A DNA stretch of 49,739 nucleotides from Victivallales bacterium (GTDB taxonomy: Bacteria > Verrucomicrobiota > Lentisphaeria > Oligosphaerales > Oligosphaeraceae): positions 1 to 49,739 of the forward strand of contig JAFZIJ010000032.1 of NCBI GenBank assembly GCA_017554445.1. Direction: 5' to 3'. The notes below the pieces were generated by a model, which worked only from the letters and a program-made list of their open reading frames with translations, did no database searches and was not told where the DNA came from. Shown here piece by piece: positions 1 through 8,387 of the stretch. Both the position numbers and the translations under genes were made by a program. How positions within the stretch are numbered: position 1 is the stretch's first letter; each line of letters begins with the position of its first letter.

Positions 1-24
1 AACCTTTTGATGTCAAGATCGTGG

Positions 25-270
25 TTAAATGCTTAGATTGTTGTCTTGGGCAAGCTGGATGATGTCCTCCAAACTCAGACCAGTTATTCTGGCAATGACT
101 TCAATATGAAATTTATCTTTCAGCATGTTCAGCGCAATAATCTCTCTTTCTTCAGCTATTCCTTCCATGCGGTTTCGTTGCATTTCATCCGCATAGCGTT
201 TCCGTCCATAGAGATCAAGAAACAATTCATACTTGTCAATGGTTTCTTCAATGGGTTGTGTCATTTGCAT
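25..270 (-). CDS. Nested in-frame short Rpn isoform (candidate intragenic antitoxin)
   Basis: On the minus strand a perfect AGGAGG (279-284) sits 8 nt before an in-frame ATG (268-270) inside the Rpn gene. Translation from it would give an 81-aa protein holding only the C-terminal helical region and lacking the nuclease motifs. This ribosome-binding site is much stronger than that of the full-length start. In E. coli Rpn loci, short C-terminal isoforms translated from internal starts neutralise the toxic full-length nuclease, so the arrangement is meaningful for this family. That the short form is made here is inference. No separate internal promoter was identified, so it would come from the same transcript. 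Confidence 0.55.
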   Translation of the reverse strand: MQMTQPIEETIDKYELFLDLYGRKRYADEMQRNRMEGIAEEREIIALNMLKDKFHIEVIARITGLSLEDIIQLAQDNNLSI

Positions 271-999
271 GTTGAATTCCTCCTGCAGTATTCTTTTCCT
301 GTCCTCTGGTGATAATGACGCTGTCATCAAGGCCCAGATGAAGCCGAATATGTCCTTTTTCCCGAGACCACTGTCGCTACTGACATTCAAGAAGGTTAAT
401 CTGATCTTGTCATAGCTTTGAGGACTCAAACAGTATGCGCTGTTTGGTTTGCAGTTCACTGTCGTTCTGAAATCCAGAAGCGTCCCTTGTCGATGCAGTG
501 GTGCCGTCGGACATACCCAGATGGAGTTCACCGGCCATGAGTCCTCAAATCTAGGGTATGTGTAAATGGCTCCATATTCCATGTAATATAAGCCTGATGC
601 ATATAACATACCTCTGCCGATACATCTGTCAAGTTGTCTGCTGTCATTTTGGACTTCTATATTGAGTAGTTGTGAACTTAATTTCCCAATCATGCAATTA
701 GGTGGATGCAATTCGAACAGCAGATCACAGTCCATTTGTGCTCCATTTGGAAGTGGACGTTGCGGTGGAAGCCCTTTGGCAAATTCTGAATGGAATTGAC
801 CAGTTTTGTCTTGGAAATCATCCAGGCATTCATTGGCTATGGTTTCCTCTGGGAAGGGAGCGAAATCAGGCAAGCACGCCTTTACAAGGCGTGCGATGAC
901 ATTTTTTATGGTAAACAAACCTTTCGCCCAATTGTCTTGGGTCAACAAGCCATTTCCGTTGGCGATGAGCTGTGAGAATCCATTTGGTGTATCCGTCAT
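25..999 (-). CDS. Rpn-family PD-(D/E)XK nuclease (recombination-promoting nuclease/putative transposase)
   Basis: 324 aa. The Rpn family comprises DNA endonucleases with a PD-(D/E)XK fold; E. coli members promote RecA-independent recombination, are toxic, and are linked to phage defence. A plausible active site is visible: acidic D90/D92 in the strand CDLLFE, then LLNIEVQND around residue 111-119 giving E115-x-Q117, followed by the R/Y-rich helix GRGMLY. The C-terminus (about 265-324) is helical and ends with the typical Rpn tail motif ITGLSLEDIIQL. The annotated start has only a weak ribosome-binding site, while a far stronger one lies inside the gene before M244 (see the nested entry). A promoter and a 10-bp repeat array lie upstream at 1044-1071 and 1131-1190. 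A second Rpn-type gene is at 41299. Nuclease activity is inferred. Confidence 0.72.
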   Translation of the reverse strand: MTDTPNGFSQLIANGNGLLTQDNWAKGLFTIKNVIARLVKACLPDFAPFPEETIANECLDDFQDKTGQFHSEFAKGLPPQRPLPNGAQMDCDLLFELHPPNCMIGKLSSQLLNIEVQNDSRQLDRCIGRGMLYASGLYYMEYGAIYTYPRFEDSWPVNSIWVCPTAPLHRQGTLLDFRTTVNCKPNSAYCLSPQSYDKIRLTFLNVSSDSGLGKKDIFGFIWALMTASLSPEDRKRILQEEFNMQMTQPIEETIDKYELFLDLYGRKRYADEMQRNRMEGIAEEREIIALNMLKDKFHIEVIARITGLSLEDIIQLAQDNNLSI

Positions 1000-1043
1000 T
1001 ATCTATATCCAATCAGTTAAATTCTTTTATTAGCATTTTCTAT

Positions 1044-1071
1044 ACTATAGATGCTGATTGAATAAAATCAA
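1044..1071 (-). promoter_or_regulatory. Predicted sigma-70-type promoter of the first Rpn gene
   Basis: Read on the minus strand: -35 TTGATT (1066-1071), 16-nt spacer, -10 TATAGT (1044-1049). The expected transcript starts about 1037, leaving a ~38-nt leader before the ATG at 999. The second Rpn gene has a promoter of the same layout. Confidence 0.5.
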
Positions 1072-1130
1072 ATAAATAGTTTGATATAAATTAGATCTAT
1101 AATATACTATGTAAAATATAAGCTATTCTA

Positions 1131-1190
1131 TTATGACTTATTATGATTCTTTATGATTTAATATGAATCTCTATGATTCCTTATGATTCT
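1131..1190. repeat. Phased 10-bp tandem array upstream of the Rpn gene
   Basis: Six consecutive 10-mers with exact 10-bp period: TTATGACTTA, TTATGATTCT, TTATGATTTA, ATATGAATCT, CTATGATTCC, TTATGATTCT, then one decayed unit. The core ATGA is kept in all six. The near edge is 59 bp upstream of the predicted -35 box. A second array of the same motif, period and copy number lies before the other Rpn gene (41130-41189). A 10-bp period puts every unit on about the same face of the helix, which suggests cooperative protein binding. Confidence 0.8.
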
Positions 1191-1259
1191 GGATAATTTA
1201 TAAGATTTTTATTATAAACAAGATATATTGTCTTTATATGCCGTTACGTGGAATTTTTG

Positions 1260-2456
1260 TTACGGCTTGAATACCTTATATACAATATCGTTGGCGCGGA
1301 CCTTGACGGGGCAGGGGAAGGTGGCGGTGGCATGCGGTATCAAGGCCGGATCGTCTTCGCGGCGGAATGCATCGACATGGCACTCGACGACGCCCGTCGT
1401 CGGCCCCATGATGACTAGATCTTCCGTGTCGGAAATCGTTCCGTTCTGCAACCATAGCCGCGCGATGCCCGCCCGCTGATAGTAGTTGATGATTTTTCCG
1501 ACGAGCGTCCGTTTCTGTGTGGCGGCATTGTTTTCGTTTTCCGTGAAATCCGTAATGGGGCGGCCAAGAAAGAAGCCGTTGGAGAAATCGCGGTTGAAGA
1601 CGGTTCTGCATCTGGTGATGAGTTCCTTTTTCAGGTCGTCTGTCAATTGATGAGCGGTCCATGCGTCGATGGCATGCCGATAGGCGGAGATGACGGTGTG
1701 GACGTAGTCTGGCGGGCGGTTGCGGCCTTCGATTTTAAGCGAATCGACGCCTGCATTGAGTAATTTGTCGATGAAGGGCAGGGTGCATAAGTCCTTCGCG
1801 GAGAATACATGATTGTCGTTCGGGAAGACTTCGTAGTCGCCTGGACCGTCTTGGCAGATGACGCGATATGGACGGCGGCAGTTCTGTCTGCAGAGGCCGC
1901 GGTTGCCGGAAAGTCCAAGCGTGTCTTGCGACAGAAAACAACGGCCTGATTCGGAAACGCACATGGCGCCGTGGGCGAACACTTCAATTTCGATATCCGC
2001 CTGCTTGCGGATGGCGGCGACTTCCTTCAATGTGCATTCTCTGGCCAACACAAGTCGTTCCGCTCCAAGCTGTTTATAGTAGAGGGCGGCCTGCGTGTTG
2101 GCAATGGAGGCCTGTGTGGAAATATGAATTGGAATCTTCCGTTCGCGGCAGCCCATGATGACGGCCGGATCCCAGCAGATGACGGCATCCGCATATGGCG
2201 CGATGTCATCCAGAAGTCGTTGCAATTTCGTCAGTTCGCGTGTATAAATAATCGTATTGACGGTGACATACAGCCTGATGCCGTGGTCGCGGCAGAGTGC
2301 CGAAGCCACTTTCAACTGGGCGATGGTGAAATTGGTCGGAGCACCGCGCATGTTGAAGGATTTCATGCCCAGATAGACGGCGTCGCAACCTGCCTGAATG
2401 GCGGCGGCGAGAGCCGTGCGGTTGCCGGCCGGAGCGAGTAGTTCTGCTTTTTTCAT
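1260..2456 (-). CDS. Peptidase U32 family protein (TrhP/RlhA-like RNA hydroxylation)
   Basis: 398 aa. U32 proteins were named as peptidases, but characterised bacterial members (TrhP/YegQ, RlhA) take part in prephenate-dependent hydroxylation of uridine 34 in tRNA or a cytidine in 23S rRNA. The N-terminus KAELLAPAGN..AAIQAGCDAVYLG is the family's typical opening. The U32 signature is visible at about 158-176 (EVFAHGAMC....GRCFLS). Cysteines at about 166, 173, 189 and 193 are candidates for iron-sulfur ligands. The DSLKIEGR motif follows near 240. The length is slightly below the 450-aa YegQ class. It stands alone between a divergent glycosidase gene and the Rpn locus. Choosing between TrhP, RlhA and another U32 subgroup would need a tree. 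Confidence 0.8.
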   Translation of the reverse strand: MKKAELLAPAGNRTALAAAIQAGCDAVYLGMKSFNMRGAPTNFTIAQLKVASALCRDHGIRLYVTVNTIIYTRELTKLQRLLDDIAPYADAVICWDPAVIMGCRERKIPIHISTQASIANTQAALYYKQLGAERLVLARECTLKEVAAIRKQADIEIEVFAHGAMCVSESGRCFLSQDTLGLSGNRGLCRQNCRRPYRVICQDGPGDYEVFPNDNHVFSAKDLCTLPFIDKLLNAGVDSLKIEGRNRPPDYVHTVISAYRHAIDAWTAHQLTDDLKKELITRCRTVFNRDFSNGFFLGRPITDFTENENNAATQKRTLVGKIINYYQRAGIARLWLQNGTISDTEDLVIMGPTTGVVECHVDAFRREDDPALIPHATATFPCPVKVRANDIVYKVFKP

Positions 2457-2551
2457 AGAAACGCTTTATTGACAGGTGGAAAACATTATACTAATGTATA
2501 AGCGAAAGATGAAATCACAACAAGTCATGTCAAATATCCATGGAGAAAACA

Positions 2552-5170
2552 ATGAAACTGATGAATGTTTTGCTGGCTATGTGCGGTTTGAGCGTGATGG
2601 CGGCGGATGTGCGGGTGCGAGTGGCCGACGGCGTGCCGCAATTGCAAGTCGATGGTATTCCCGTGCGGGCTCGGTGGTTTTTCGGTGGCCCTGAAATGCA
2701 ACAGCTTGCCGTGAAGCCCGGGGGACAATGGATTGAGTTTGATACGGTTGTGGAAGAGCCTGGTAACACGCCGCTGACGATGCATTTCCGCTTCGAACAC
2801 AAACCGTTGAATATCTGGCTCGATCGTTTTGAAGTGATCGACAAGACGGACGGTACGGTCTTCTTCAAAGCGGATGACTTTAATCAAACGCCTGAAAAAC
2901 TCTTCGAAGATTGGATGTATTTCCCTCGTGATGAACGCAATACGGTCGGCACGTTCGGTATTGATCCGACGGGCGGTCTCGACGGTGGTCCCGCATTGCA
3001 TGTCACCCAGAAGGATCCGTCGAACGGCAAATGGCCGGATTTCCATTTCTACACGGTCGCGAAGCCGATGAATCTGCAGGCCGGCCATATCTATACGGTG
3101 AAGGTCTGGATCAAGACTGATGTTGAGACCAAATTCGTCTTCGCGGGCTATCGTCCTGCGTCGCCGTCGTTTATCCGTCGGATGCAGAGTATGGTGACGG
3201 GTGAGAAATTCCGTTCGCAGGTGTCGTTTGCGCATGAAGCGGGCGTGGATTTAATCACGCCGTCTGTTCAGATGCCGTGGCCGAAAGAAGGCGAAGAGCT
3301 AAACTGGGGGCCAGTCAATTCCGTTGTTGAGCAGGTTCTCAGAGCGAATCCGCAGGCGAAAATCATTCCGCGCGTGGGACTTGAACCGCCGCAATGGTGG
3401 AAGGACGAGAATCCGGGCGAGACGATGAAATGGTTGGAAAACAAAATCAACCATGGCTCGCTCGTCAGCGTTTCGTCTCTGAAATGGCGGAAGGAGGCCG
3501 GAGAGCATCTTCGTGCGTTGATTGAATACATGGATGCAAAATATCCAGACACGATGGCGGGTTATCACCCCTGCGCACAGAACACGAGCGAATGGTTCTA
3601 TCGTGACAGCTGGCAACAGGAATTCCATGGCTATTCGGACTGCGAACAAGCAGGCTTCCGTCGTTGGCTTACAAAGAAATACGGAACGGATGCGGCGTTG
3701 CAGGCCGCTTGGCGGAATCCGAATGTTACGTTGGCGACAGCGGAGACGCCGCTGCCGAAGGCGCGGCGCGAAGCGGCCGTCTATGGCATGCTGTTGCTGC
3801 CGGGCGAAGCGCAACCTGTCTTGGATCATAACCTCTTCTTGCAAGATGAGATGACGGATGCGCTGATGTCCATTGCGCATGTCGTTCGCGACGCGACGAA
3901 AGGCCACAAGCTGTCCGTCTATTTCTACGGCTACGGTTTTGAATTTTCGACGATGGGCCGCATGAGCGCATGTGGCCATTTGGCCTTGCGCCGTCTGCTC
4001 GAATGTCCGGACATCGACATCCTCTGCTCGCCGTTGTCGTACTATGATCGTCTGTCGGGCGGCGGCGGCCATATCATGACCGTCTGCGAATCCGTCACGA
4101 ATTCCGGCAAGATGTGGCTCGTGGAAGATGATACGCGGACGTATCTTGCGGCGGGCGGCTCGCTCGGCGGCCTCAACGAGTATGTGAAGACGCCGTGGGA
4201 GTCCCATCAGGTGCTGTTGCGCAACACAGGCGAAGAGATTGTGCGCAATCTGGCCTGCTGGTGGATGGATTTGTGCACGTTGGGATGGTACAACGACATG
4301 GAACTTTGGAAGGAGATGCGTCGTCTCGGTCCTATGGAAGTGCAGAAACTCGCCAAGCCGATGCCGTATCGTCCGCCAGTCGCAGTCGTATTCGACGAAT
4401 ATTCAGCCGCTTACACAAAGGATGGCAGCCGCGTTTCCGGCCCGATGATCGGTCATCAGCGGTTGGAGACGTCGCGTCTTGGCGCGGCGTTCGGCCAGTA
4501 TCTGCTGGATGACCTGCTGGCTGGAAAAGTCTCGTCCAAACTGCTGTTGATGTTGAATCCGTGGGTGTTGGATGATGCGAAACGCGCCCAATTGAAAGCC
4601 GCTGTGGATGGCAAATTCGTCTTCTGGCTGCACGCTCCGGGCATCATGGATCCTTTGAAAGGCGTGGATTTAGCCGCTTCAAAGGCGTTGACAGGCTATG
4701 AATTGGTCCGCGTGGAAAATTCAGAAGCGATTACAAGCGTGGCGGCGACAGCGCGTGGCCGCGAACTCGGCCTGCCCGCAAGTTGGCCGGTCATGTCCAA
4801 AACGCCGTTGCTGATGGCCGTGAAGCCCGCGGATGGCGATGAAATATTGGCGACATGGCCTGATGGTTCGGCGGCGGTCGTCCTGCGGTCGAATTCCATC
4901 TATTGCAGCACGCCGCGCTATCCGTGGGCGTTGGCTCGTTTGGCGGCGCAACGTGCTGGAATCCATCTCTATACGGATACGGATTGCGTTTTCTACACGG
5001 ATGGCATGAACATGGTTCTGCATGGCACGAAGGATGGTACCGTGACGTTGTCGTTGCCGAAGAAGGCCATCGTCTATGATGTCGTGGATGGCAAACCGGT
5101 GACGGCGGAAGCCGTTGACAAACTGGAAGTGCCGTTGAAGTTTGCGGAGACGAGAATCTTGAGATATTGA
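2552..5170 (+). CDS. Secreted GH42-like glycoside hydrolase (beta-galactosidase-type)
   Basis: About 872 aa. An ATG at 2540 is in frame, but GGAG at 2542-2545 is spaced correctly for the ATG at 2552, which also begins a clean signal peptide (MKLMNVLLAMCGLSVMAA). The N-terminal ~200 residues look like a carbohydrate-binding beta region, followed by a TIM-barrel catalytic part. The segment AQNTSEWFY followed by a WLTKKYGT..ALQAAW element resembles the GH42 acid/base region, and VEDDTR near residue 530 is a candidate nucleophile region. The C-terminal third resembles the trimerisation and beta domains of GH42. It is probably periplasmic or outer-surface and acts on galactosides or a related plant or mucin glycan. 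Substrate is unknown, and the family assignment is by motif resemblance. Confidence 0.65.
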   Translation: MKLMNVLLAMCGLSVMAADVRVRVADGVPQLQVDGIPVRARWFFGGPEMQQLAVKPGGQWIEFDTVVEEPGNTPLTMHFRFEHKPLNIWLDRFEVIDKTDGTVFFKADDFNQTPEKLFEDWMYFPRDERNTVGTFGIDPTGGLDGGPALHVTQKDPSNGKWPDFHFYTVAKPMNLQAGHIYTVKVWIKTDVETKFVFAGYRPASPSFIRRMQSMVTGEKFRSQVSFAHEAGVDLITPSVQMPWPKEGEELNWGPVNSVVEQVLRANPQAKIIPRVGLEPPQWWKDENPGETMKWLENKINHGSLVSVSSLKWRKEAGEHLRALIEYMDAKYPDTMAGYHPCAQNTSEWFYRDSWQQEFHGYSDCEQAGFRRWLTKKYGTDAALQAAWRNPNVTLATAETPLPKARREAAVYGMLLLPGEAQPVLDHNLFLQDEMTDALMSIAHVVRDATKGHKLSVYFYGYGFEFSTMGRMSACGHLALRRLLECPDIDILCSPLSYYDRLSGGGGHIMTVCESVTNSGKMWLVEDDTRTYLAAGGSLGGLNEYVKTPWESHQVLLRNTGEEIVRNLACWWMDLCTLGWYNDMELWKEMRRLGPMEVQKLAKPMPYRPPVAVVFDEYSAAYTKDGSRVSGPMIGHQRLETSRLGAAFGQYLLDDLLAGKVSSKLLLMLNPWVLDDAKRAQLKAAVDGKFVFWLHAPGIMDPLKGVDLAASKALTGYELVRVENSEAITSVAATARGRELGLPASWPVMSKTPLLMAVKPADGDEILATWPDGSAAVVLRSNSIYCSTPRYPWALARLAAQRAGIHLYTDTDCVFYTDGMNMVLHGTKDGTVTLSLPKKAIVYDVVDGKPVTAEAVDKLEVPLKFAETRILRY

Positions 5171-5192
5171 CATAAGCAAAGGCTCCTATAAT

Positions 5193-6047
5193 ATGGTAAA
5201 GTACGTTAATACGACAATAAAAATCGGTCTGCCTAAGCCATTGCGTTTCCTGCATACGACCGACAATCATCTCACACTCGCGGATGAACGCGACAATGAA
5301 CGGAAGCGCAATCTGGCCGCCGCGCGTCACAAGGCGTTTGAAGGCGATACCAATCGTGTTCAAACGTCGCTGGACGAAATGATCGACTACTGCAACAAGA
5401 ACTGCGATTTGATGTTGCACACAGGCGATTTGATCGATTTTGTCTCATACAAAAACGTGGAAGTCGCCAAATCGTATTTGGACAAGACGGATTATTTCAT
5501 GTGCGCGGGCAACCACGAATTCAGCCAATACGTCGGTGAAGCATGGGAAGACGAGGCCTACAAATACCAATCGTTCAGTCTCGTCCAGACGATGACCAAA
5601 TACGATCTGGAATTCTCCTCCCGCTTGGTTGGCGGTGTGAATCTCGTCGGCGTCGATAACGGCTACTACTACTTCCTGTGGAGCCAGTTGGCGGCGTTGA
5701 AGGCGGAAGTGGCGAAAGGCTATCCGATTCTGTTGCTGATGCATAATCCGATCTACACAGACGATTTGTATGAAGAGATGATGGTGCGCCGCAAGAGCGC
5801 ATGCGCCTACGTTTGCGGTTGCCCCGCCGAGAAGATGGCCTGTTATGACGCGCATCGCCGCAAGCAACAGCAACCGTACTTCGCGACGAATGAATTCATT
5901 GACTATGTGAAAAACGAGCCATTGATCAAAGCGTTGATAACAGGTCACTTGCATTTCAATTACGAAGGCGAGCTGGTCCCCGGCAAGATGCAATACGTGA
6001 CGACTGGCGGCTTCCATGAAGGCGCACGGTTGATAGAGGTCGTTTGA
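5193..6047 (+). CDS. Calcineurin-like metallophosphoesterase
   Basis: 284 aa, without a signal peptide, so probably cytoplasmic. The dinuclear-metal motifs appear in order: TTDNH (motif 1), HTGDLIDF (motif 2), CAGNHEF (motif 3), MHNP (motif 4) and GHLHF (motif 5), all within the expected spacing. It starts 22 nt after the glycosidase gene and could be co-transcribed with it. The family hydrolyses phosphomonoesters or phosphodiesters, and the substrate cannot be read from sequence. Two further metallophosphoesterase genes lie at 29966 and 32749. Confidence 0.82.
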   Translation: MVKYVNTTIKIGLPKPLRFLHTTDNHLTLADERDNERKRNLAAARHKAFEGDTNRVQTSLDEMIDYCNKNCDLMLHTGDLIDFVSYKNVEVAKSYLDKTDYFMCAGNHEFSQYVGEAWEDEAYKYQSFSLVQTMTKYDLEFSSRLVGGVNLVGVDNGYYYFLWSQLAALKAEVAKGYPILLLMHNPIYTDDLYEEMMVRRKSACAYVCGCPAEKMACYDAHRRKQQQPYFATNEFIDYVKNEPLIKALITGHLHFNYEGELVPGKMQYVTTGGFHEGARLIEVV

Positions 6048-6081
6048 TCGGGAGGGGCACGCTCCTGCGTGAGCGAATGGA

Positions 6082-6858
6082 ATGGAATCGAACGAATTGC
6101 AACTGAAGCCAATAGGCGTTTTCAACACAGCCGCCCGATATCCGTATGACGTGCCGCGGCAGGGGGCCGTCGCGGGCGACAACGTGGGCGTGATTCGTCT
6201 GTATCCTGAATATACGGAAGGACTTGCGGATTTGGACGGCTTCAGCCACCTGTGGGTGATCTATTGGTTTCATCAGAATGCGGGATGGCATTTGAAAGTG
6301 CGGCCGCCGCGCCATGTCGAACGAAAGGTCGGCGTGTTCGCAAGCCGCTCGCCATATCGTCCGAATCCAATCGGCATGAGCGCCGTCCGTCTGCAACGAA
6401 TTGAAAAAAACGAAATCTGGATTACGGGCCATGATTTGCTTGATGGCACGCCGATCCTGGACATCAAGCCCTATCTTCCTTATGCCGACTCGTTTCCGGA
6501 TGCCTCTCTTGGCTGGACAGGGGAGGAGGAAGGGCAGGAATACGCTGTGGAATTTTCCGAAACGGCTCAACGGCAGTTGGCATGGTTGGAGGAAAATGGC
6601 GTGTCCTGTCTACGACAGTTCGCGTTGACACAGCTTGGTTATGAGCCGTTGGATGCCACCCGCCATCGTTTGCTGACCTTACCGACAGGTGAACTTGCCT
6701 TGGCCTATCGCACATGGCGCATTTCCTTTGAAATAAAGGATATGCGTGTTCTTGTGACGCTTTTGTCCAGTGGCTACACGGAGGCGGATCTGGCTTCAGA
6801 AGAGGACAAATATCACGACAAGGCCATTCATCGCGCCTACAACAGCCAGCAATTGTGA
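6082..6858 (+). CDS. trmO: tRNA (N6-threonylcarbamoyladenosine37-N6)-methyltransferase TrmO
   Basis: 258 aa. TrmO (formerly YaeB/TsaA, UPF0066) uses SAM to methylate t6A37 in certain tRNAs. The family core is clear: an N-terminal LKPIGVF strand, DLDGFSHLWVIYWFH, PPRHVERKVGVFASRSPYRP, NPIGMSAVRL, then DLLDGTPILDIKPYLPYADS. The length fits the two-domain bacterial form. It starts 34 nt after the metallophosphoesterase gene. No strong ribosome-binding site is visible, and an out-of-frame ATG at 6077 lies just before the chosen start. It is followed by a tRNA gene. Confidence 0.92.
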   Translation: MESNELQLKPIGVFNTAARYPYDVPRQGAVAGDNVGVIRLYPEYTEGLADLDGFSHLWVIYWFHQNAGWHLKVRPPRHVERKVGVFASRSPYRPNPIGMSAVRLQRIEKNEIWITGHDLLDGTPILDIKPYLPYADSFPDASLGWTGEEEGQEYAVEFSETAQRQLAWLEENGVSCLRQFALTQLGYEPLDATRHRLLTLPTGELALAYRTWRISFEIKDMRVLVTLLSSGYTEADLASEEDKYHDKAIHRAYNSQQL

Positions 6859-6925
6859 TTTTTTTTCTGCTTTTGATTTGCATTCCTGCAAAATGGCAGT
6901 ATTGTAATGACGTTGACAATGAAAC

Positions 6926-7002
6926 GGGGCATTAGCTCAGTTGGCTAGAGCGTCTGCATGGCATGCAGAAGGTCATCGGTTCGAGCCCGATATGCTCCAC
7001 CA
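6926..7002 (+). tRNA. tRNA-Ala (anticodon GGC)
   Basis: 77 nt with CCA encoded. The acceptor stem GGGGCAT pairs with ATGCTCC (6992-6998). The D-arm TAGCTCAGTTGG is standard. The anticodon stem TCTGC/GCAGA encloses loop ATGGCAT, giving anticodon GGC for alanine, and the T-arm contains GGTTCGAGCCC. It marks the border between housekeeping genes and the accessory stretch that follows. Confidence 0.97.
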
Positions 7003-7007
7003 GTTTA

Positions 7008-7043
7008 AATCCTGTAATTCCAATGAGTTACAGGATTTTTTTA
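7008..7043 (+). terminator. Rho-independent terminator after tRNA-Ala
   Basis: A perfect 10-bp stem, AATCCTGTAA (7008-7017) with TTACAGGATT (7028-7037), and a 10-nt loop, followed by a run of T. It lies 5 nt after the tRNA. Confidence 0.9.
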
Positions 7044-7123
7044 TTGCTTTCTTTTGCCGGTTTCTTTGTCTTGTTGTTAAATCAATTAACGGATTATAGA
7101 ATTATTCCAATTCGTTTTTCTCA

Positions 7124-7540
7124 CTAATCATCAACAATCTCCCAATGGCCGCTATAACCGCTGCCAACGTATTTGACATTGGGGATTAACGCAATTCGCC
7201 TTTTTATTGTTCTTACGCTAACTCCTGTTCTATTTGAGATTTCCTGTATGGTGATTTTATGGTTGTTTCGTATAATTTGAATAATCCTTTCAGTAAGCTT
7301 GTCTTGAGTGCCACCTTGAGTGCCACCTTGAGTGCCACCTTGAGTGCCACCTTGACCGCCACCTTGAGTGCCAATATAATTCAAATTTGGCAAAATGACC
7401 GTAAACTGCGTCCTGTCTGAACGAAAATAAGGCTTCTTCTCTTCTTGGTAGTTGGCCTGGAACTCGTAGGAACGGATGATTTTGCCGTAGCTTCTCCTCC
7501 GCTGTTCCATGTAAAGCCGCCAGACATCGCTGCCATACGG
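7124..7540 (-). pseudogene. Truncated C-terminal tail of an AlbA_2/ATP-binding regulator-type protein with GGTQ repeats
   Basis: The frame is open from about 7540 (an in-frame TAG lies just upstream at 7541-7543) to 7124; the first ATG (7510) gives 128 aa. The first ~45 residues look like the end of the ATPase-like domain of AlbA_2 (AAA_4) regulators, ending QFTVILPNL. Next comes a G-G-T-Q repeat (residues about 50-68), then a winged-helix segment (ITIQEISNRTGVSVRTIKRRI). The catalytic and AlbA domains expected upstream are missing, so this is most likely a remnant. A small stand-alone DNA-binding protein remains possible. Confidence 0.6.
7304..7375. repeat. 12-bp coding tandem repeat (GGTQ linker)
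   Basis: Six consecutive 12-bp units of TTGAGTGCCACC, one reading TTGACCGCCACC and the last diverging at its end. On the minus strand they encode G-G-T-Q repeats, one of which is varied to G-G-G-Q. Such a repeat could change copy number by slippage without shifting frame. Confidence 0.9.
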
Positions 7541-7706
7541 CTAGGTGAGCCAGTCTTAGACTTTCTTGAACACTCTAAAGATGCTTCAAAAATAACAAAA
7601 TTGAGATTCTAGTACGTGTTTTACGACTGCAAAGACGACGTTTTCATTAAAATCCATAATTCGCCGAATAAATAATCCACAATACGTTGAATAACAGATA
7701 TGCCAT

Positions 7707-7790
7707 TGTCAATTATGTGCCATGTGGTTGAAATGTGCTGTTGTACGGAGTAGATTAGGTGGGTGAAATAAACGACAAAAACACGCATTT
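7707..7790 (-). repeat. Degenerate coding-like relic, copy A
   Basis: On the minus strand this reads VVYFTHLIYSVQ and, after a one-base frame change, TFQPHGT followed by a stop. It shares GGTTGAAATG and TAGATTA with copies B and C. It lies in the leader of the next plus-strand gene. Confidence 0.6.
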
Positions 7791-7845
7791 TCAAACACGT
7801 TCTGATTTTGGACCGCAATATGAAAAGCATGGGAATGTGACAACA

Positions 7846-8238
7846 ATGATAGTTAAAGACACAGATTCTGCAAGACGAAAATGGAAGTACTGGTTTCTTA
7901 CTGTCTTTTTGTCATTTTTGACTTTTGTCGCTTGTCTTTTCCCTGCTTGGCTTCTTCTTTGCTATCTTCCTATGGGAACAGGAAGGATTTTGGGAGCTGT
8001 ATTGATTTTGGCAATGATTTATGTCGCTGGCAAGATTGTTTGCGCGATTGAAAATCATATCGGCATCTCAGTAATACTACAAAACCCCAACCGAGATAAA
8101 CTCGTAAAATGGCCTCCTGACTGGTATCCTCCTTGGATGAAAAAGGCTAAAAGACTAGATGAATCCTCTCGATGTGATACTCGTGTTGAATCCAAGACAA
8201 GGAAGAATAACAGGAAAAAGAGAGAGCATAATAACTAA
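7846..8238 (+). CDS. Hypothetical small membrane protein
   Basis: 130 aa from the ATG at 7846; an upstream in-frame GTG at 7759 would give 159 aa but overlaps relic copy A, so the shorter form is preferred. Two hydrophobic segments (about residues 13-44 and 48-68) are joined by a short PMGTG turn, followed by a soluble, very basic tail ending KTRKNNRKKREHNN. No family is recognised. The basic tail suggests a cytoplasmic C-terminus close to membrane or nucleic acid. It is one of three small plus-strand genes, each preceded by a relic copy. Confidence 0.45.
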   Translation: MIVKDTDSARRKWKYWFLTVFLSFLTFVACLFPAWLLLCYLPMGTGRILGAVLILAMIYVAGKIVCAIENHIGISVILQNPNRDKLVKWPPDWYPPWMKKAKRLDESSRCDTRVESKTRKNNRKKREHNN

Positions 8239-8300
8239 CTTGTAATATCATGAAACACTTTCTCTGCAAAATCTTCTTCTAGGATGAGTCTGTGCCCCAC

Positions 8301-8385
8301 GTCGTCAATTCCGTGCCACGCGGTTGAAATGCATGATGGAAGGTGTAGATTAGTTCGGTAAAGGATTGAACCACAACAAACTGAT
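8301..8385 (-). repeat. Degenerate coding-like relic, copy B
   Basis: The minus strand reads VVVQSFTELIYTFHHAFQP then RGTELTTW with no frame break, ending at a stop near 8279. Comparison with copy C shows mostly third-position changes within the conserved codons. Confidence 0.6.
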
Positions 8386-8387
8386 TA

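Noticed and set aside
1131..1190. A short CRISPR array
   Set aside because: The units are 10 bp with no unique spacers, there are no cas genes, and the period is one helical turn.
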